In this document: in pieces, positions 60,786 through 64,000 of the stretch
Numbering within the stretch: position 1 is the first letter of the stretch
Layout: each line of letters starts with the position of its first letter
NCBI GenBank assembly: GCA_963377175.1
Contig: CAUJNA010000469.1
Coordinates: 1,166,788 to 1,230,787 of the forward strand
Direction: 5' to 3'
DNA: 64,000 nt
Source: Effrenium voratum
Lineage: Eukaryota; Sar; Dinophyceae; Suessiales; Symbiodiniaceae
The notes under the pieces: model-generated
Told to the model about the DNA's origin: nothing
Seen by the model: the letters and a program-made list of their open reading frames with translations, nothing else
The model's database searches: none
Position numbers and translations under genes: made by a program

Positions 60786-60965
60786 CTGGCGATGGTTTCA
60801 GCTCACGTGCGTTCCGGTACCCTCACCAACTCCCTTCTCCTCTGTGCTTGTGCAATATTGGCAGGGGTGGGGCTTAGAATAAATTACCATATACATATAT
60901 ATATATATATACACACAACACATTCAACAAATCACTCCATCTGCGGCTTCGTGTGAAAACGCGAG

Positions 60966-60972
60966 CTCTCTA

Positions 60973-61037
<65 letters not shown>
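60966..61037. repeat. (TC)n
   Basis: CT dinucleotide run with a few interruptions. Confidence 0.95.
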
Positions 61038-61040
<3 letters not shown>

Positions 61041-62041
61041 ATGCGGCAAAAGGAGTTCTTCCAAATGCCACTTGTCAACATCCAATGCCATGCTGGGTTC
61101 GCCACGAAAACAACAGCTGCTGAGTCGGGTTCAAGCCAAAACGTCGGGCCATTCAGTGTAGCTCAGTTGAACGCGCGCGCGGGACAAGCCGCGCTGGCCA
61201 TGAGTTCTCGCCCAGTGTGGATCACGAGCAACATAAGTCTCGGCAACGATGCTGCCCGGCGACTGCGCACCCTCAAAATTCTGGAGCTTAGTCTTGCTTC
61301 TCAAGCGCTTGCAGCTGATCTGCATCTGGAAGCTGCAAATTGAACCGCTCCTCGGTACTTGTACACAACGCCCAGGCGCGCCCGGACGTATGCCACCGTT
61401 TCACATTTGGCGGTTCGGCAGCATCTGCCAAGCGCTCTGCTCCCCATCGCGAGGCCCAAGCAGCACGCGCACAAGAGCTCCCAAGTTTCATGCTGTTTCT
61501 CGCTGCCAGCTGGTCGTCATCAAAGCCTCCGACCCAAAGGTTGGCGCCGACACGCCGCTGCTTCTGCACCTGCCTTGGCCTGCAAGGGTCGGGCGGACCT
61601 TCAAGTTTATGACACGGCTTATCTTTGCGCTGGAAGCTGCGTTGCAGGAAAGCGCGGCCTGCGCCGCTGGAAGAACGCTGCCTTGGTGGCTTGCAAAGCT
61701 GGGGCTGGCAGCAGCTCAGCCAGCTCGATCGCGACAACAGAGTCAACTGTCGCAGCCTCGGGCCACTGCCGTGACCACAGCAGCCCGAGCCCTTGAATGC
61801 AGTCAGCTCGTTCTCCAAATTTGGGATGCCCTACGTTGAACCTTCATTGCACAGCACAACTCCTCCCACGTCTTCTTGACCCGTCAGCCTAGCAGTCGTG
61901 GCTGAGGGCTGATGATTAGCTCCAAGGATTGGAGCAGCTCTCGCGGGCCGCCCGGAGCCCGGAATCTTGACACACTGTGCCCACAGCGTCCATCTGAATG
62001 TTTCGTTGGCTGCCAAGGACCCCGGGGCTTGCCCAGAGAGC

Positions 62042-62168
62042 CTTTGACATAGGCGTCCTTTTTGGAAAAGTAGATGGCCCTGGTAGTTGATTGAGCCACC
62101 GCGTAAACCAGGGCCATCTATGTTTCAACCAAATCAACCCCCCCAAAAAAAAAGAAGACACCTATGGC
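62042..62168. mobile_element. MITE-like element, family 2, copy c
   Basis: Ends CATAGGCGTCCTTTTTGG and AAGACACCTATGG; interior hairpin GATGGCCCTGGT against ACCAGGGCCATC. It abuts the exon that ends at 62169. Confidence 0.7.
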
Positions 62169-62243
62169 CTTTGGATGCACTGGGGAACAACTCTATTGGC
62201 ACCTCCCTCGCCACGATGGCCTTGACCACGTCGCCAAGACTTT
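62169..62243 (-). CDS. Exon of an unrecognised gene, donor formed by a repeat element
   Basis: The frame LGDVVKAIVAREVPIELF, then PSASK, ends at GC donor AAAG|GCCATAGG. The intron begins with the end of an inverted-repeat element (CCATAGGTGTC). The acceptor side is a purine-rich run and is uncertain. Confidence 0.4.
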
Positions 62244-62287
62244 TCTTTCTTTTCTTTTTTTGCGGTGGCACGCTGAGCGCCGGCAAC

Positions 62288-62369
62288 CGCGCTGGCAGCC
62301 GCGCAGTGCCCCACGTCGCTTGCCAGGGCCACGGGCGGGGTGCCATGCATGACAGGGCAGGCATGCAGC
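62288..62369 (-). CDS. Exon of an unrecognised gene
   Basis: After acceptor CCCTCCAG the frame reads LHACPVMHGTPPVALAS, then DVGHCAAAS, with a GT donor after GCG. Good base bias. It lies 45 bases before the next exon candidate, so one of the two borders may be wrong. Confidence 0.35.
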
Positions 62370-62689
62370 CTGGAGGGAGCCTGAAACAAATCAGCTAAGC
62401 CATTTTGGAAAATGGCGGGCCATTCAGTGTAAGCTCAGTTGCACACCGTGCCCCAAGCAGCTTGCCTGCCCAAAGCACGACACCTCATAGCATTTACATT
62501 CAGATTAACATTACATCGCATTGGGCGCTCAGCCCATGTAGCTATGAATCTTTCTGGGGAAAAACCTCAGAACTGGCTGCTGGACATTGGAGTCCGACCA
62601 GCTCCCCAAGCAAAAAGCAAAATGTGTCGCAATGGCGATGGCGGTTGCAACCCTGCGGGTGGGCCTGACCCGGGACGAAGCCGACACAG

Positions 62690-62930
62690 GCGACACAGGC
62701 GACGTGGGCGACATGGGCGACATGGGCGACGTCGGCGACTCGTCGCCTTGGTGGCCACCACTCTTGTCCCATGGGCCCCCAGACCTGCCCCCCCCCCCAC
62801 AAAGCACACTGGGCAAGGAGCCGAAGTCCTCATCCAACAACAAGTTCATGGACGATGCTCCTGGCGAAAGCGTCGCCGCGTGTCGGGCAAGCGCTTCGCG
62901 CTTCGATCTTTGTGGCCTGGCAGACTTCCG
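62690..62930 (-). CDS. Exon with Ser-Pro repeat region
   Basis: The frame SKREALARHAATLSPGAS continues NLLLDEDFGSLPSV, then a low-complexity tail with SPMSPMSPTSPVSPVS, typical of a disordered, possibly phosphorylated region. Exon borders are not clear. The same frame stays open from 63224, but that part includes an intron-like stretch. Confidence 0.4.
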
Positions 62931-63176
62931 ACATGGCGTGCGGCAAAAATGCGATTTGGGCAGCAAGTGACAGCATCCAATTTGGGCCCAGAAGCCCTGG
63001 TCCTCTTGACAGAGAAGGACCTGAAGTGGCAGCACCCAACATAGGAGCCATGCCTGCCCCGACTTGGCATCTCTCACCGCACACACACACGCACACACAC
63101 CCAGAGCTGACAAGCGTCTCTCAACTACAGATGACTCGATGAGGTCAATGTCTAGCTCGGCTGCGGGATTCCTTAC

Positions 63177-63254
63177 GTGAGCGTGGTGGCACAGCCAGTA
63201 GTGAGAGCCGTCAGCAGCCCACAATGCGTCAAAGAGTTCATGCCCAACGCTACT
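63177..63254 (-). CDS. Exon of an unrecognised gene
   Basis: Acceptor GCGCAG, then SSVGHELFDALWAADGSH and YWLCHHAH, then the consensus donor GTAAGG. 26 whole codons, phase 0 at both ends. Function not recognised. Confidence 0.5.
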
Positions 63255-63499
63255 CTGCGCATTTTAAGGTTGGGGGGAGCGGGTGGTCCCCAATTCCACG
63301 TATTTATCATAATCTTCTGACAAAGGGAACATAGATGCAAATTCAGGAGCACATACCCCTTTTTCCCGGGTGGGGATCTCTTCGCAACCTCACTCTATGC
63401 CATTCATAGCGGCTCGAACTCCTCGACCTCCTCCTCTTCATTTCCGATCCTGGCCTGAGACTCCAGTGTCGCTTCCCAGGAGCCCCCCGACCACCCAAC

Positions 63500-63586
63500 C
63501 GCTGGTAAGTTTGGAAGTCCAAGGCACCATCCCAGAGATGTGGTTGTCCAGCATCGCCATGCCCTGCGTACTCAGCTGCAGGTATC
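63500..63586 (-). CDS. Exon of an unrecognised gene
   Basis: After TTTCTCAG the frame reads YLQLSTQGMAMLDNHIS, then GMVPWTSKLTS, with a GT donor. Good splice signals. It is the first recognisable exon at this end of the window. Confidence 0.5.
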
Positions 63587-64000
63587 CTGAGAAAGGACGA
63601 CACAGACGGACACAGAACACTTCTGACCAACGATCCCTTTCTGCCGCCAGGCATCGATCCACGCCTGGGCCGGGAAAACGAAACCGGATTGCGGACCGGG
63701 GAAAGGAGAGCTCCGGCACGAGGGAAAAAACCGCGCCGGGCAAAGCCCGAGGCCATGGGAAGCACTTACTTACCAAATAATTACAAGCGCGGGGAAGATG
63801 CCAGCCATTCTCAGCGAGCAAACAGAGATCAAATTGAGGAACCTTCAAAAGCAAGCGGTGGGTGCTCACGGGTACACCCGTTGCAGAATTGAGGCATCCT
63901 ACGGCCTTCCTAGCGTACTCTCAGCACACGCCGCAACGTGCAACGCCCCGCGGCGAACTTTCGCTTGGAAAGTGGATCAACTTAATGGCGGTGTTCAATG

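Noticed and set aside
61249..61839. 196-codon plus-strand frame, with competing long minus frames
   Set aside because: Several frames on both strands are open and GC-rich; none shows a motif or clear splice sites, so I cannot pick one.

Overview
The window looks like nuclear DNA of a dinoflagellate, most likely a core group such as Suessiales/Symbiodiniaceae; this is inferred from gene style, not from a marker gene. Real coding sequence comes as short GC3-rich exons (about 50-150 bases, up to 420) separated by introns of hundreds to thousands of bases. Acceptors almost always read AG|G. Donors are a mixture of GT, GC and occasionally GA. Nearly every recognisable exon lies on the minus strand, as in dinoflagellate one-way gene arrays. 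Introns and spacers are full of microsatellites and small inverted-repeat elements. Long open frames on either strand are therefore mostly meaningless here, and I annotated exons from protein motifs, splice signals and reading phase.

Layout, read in the direction of transcription (high to low coordinate). 63.6-50.7 kb: scattered exons of one or more unrecognised genes, the last carrying a stop at 50.736 kb, with a frameshifted ankyrin-repeat gene at 53.9-52.6 kb and a 1.1 kb TGTAA/TGTA satellite at 59.1-60.2 kb. 50.0-41.5 kb: weak coding candidates and repeats. 41.33-37.66 kb: a complete six-exon protein kinase gene (374 residues, all splice phases agree). 36-34.3 kb: three exons of an unrecognised gene. 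33.7-28.5 kb: a decayed mobile element with a DDE-transposase-like part and a separate long frame that may hold a papain-like cysteine peptidase domain; it is bordered by a strikingly AT-rich island (26.4-27.6 kb) and a 229-base tandem duplication. 26.3-25.1 kb: exons of a B-box-like zinc-finger gene. 22.4 and 20.9 kb: isolated exons. 19.5-17.1 kb: exons for S1 to S4 of a voltage-gated cation channel. 16.35-4.07 kb: a RAP-domain (FAST-kinase-like) gene of about 14 exons with its own stop. 3.7-0.1 kb: the S4-S5 linker, S5, pore, S6 and two EF-hands of the same type of channel.

The most remarkable point is the last one. The S4 exon at 17.1 kb and the S4-S5 linker exon at 3.7 kb join in phase and give a normal channel, yet a whole RAP-domain gene on the same strand lies between them. 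Either this is a same-strand nested gene in a 13.4 kb intron, or a rearrangement or assembly join. The channel is a single-domain, six-helix type with two C-terminal EF-hands, consistent with a calcium-regulated sodium/calcium channel of the plasma membrane. The RAP protein would be expected to act on organelle RNA, and the kinase is a cytosolic TKL-like Ser/Thr kinase. Nothing suggests these genes share a pathway.
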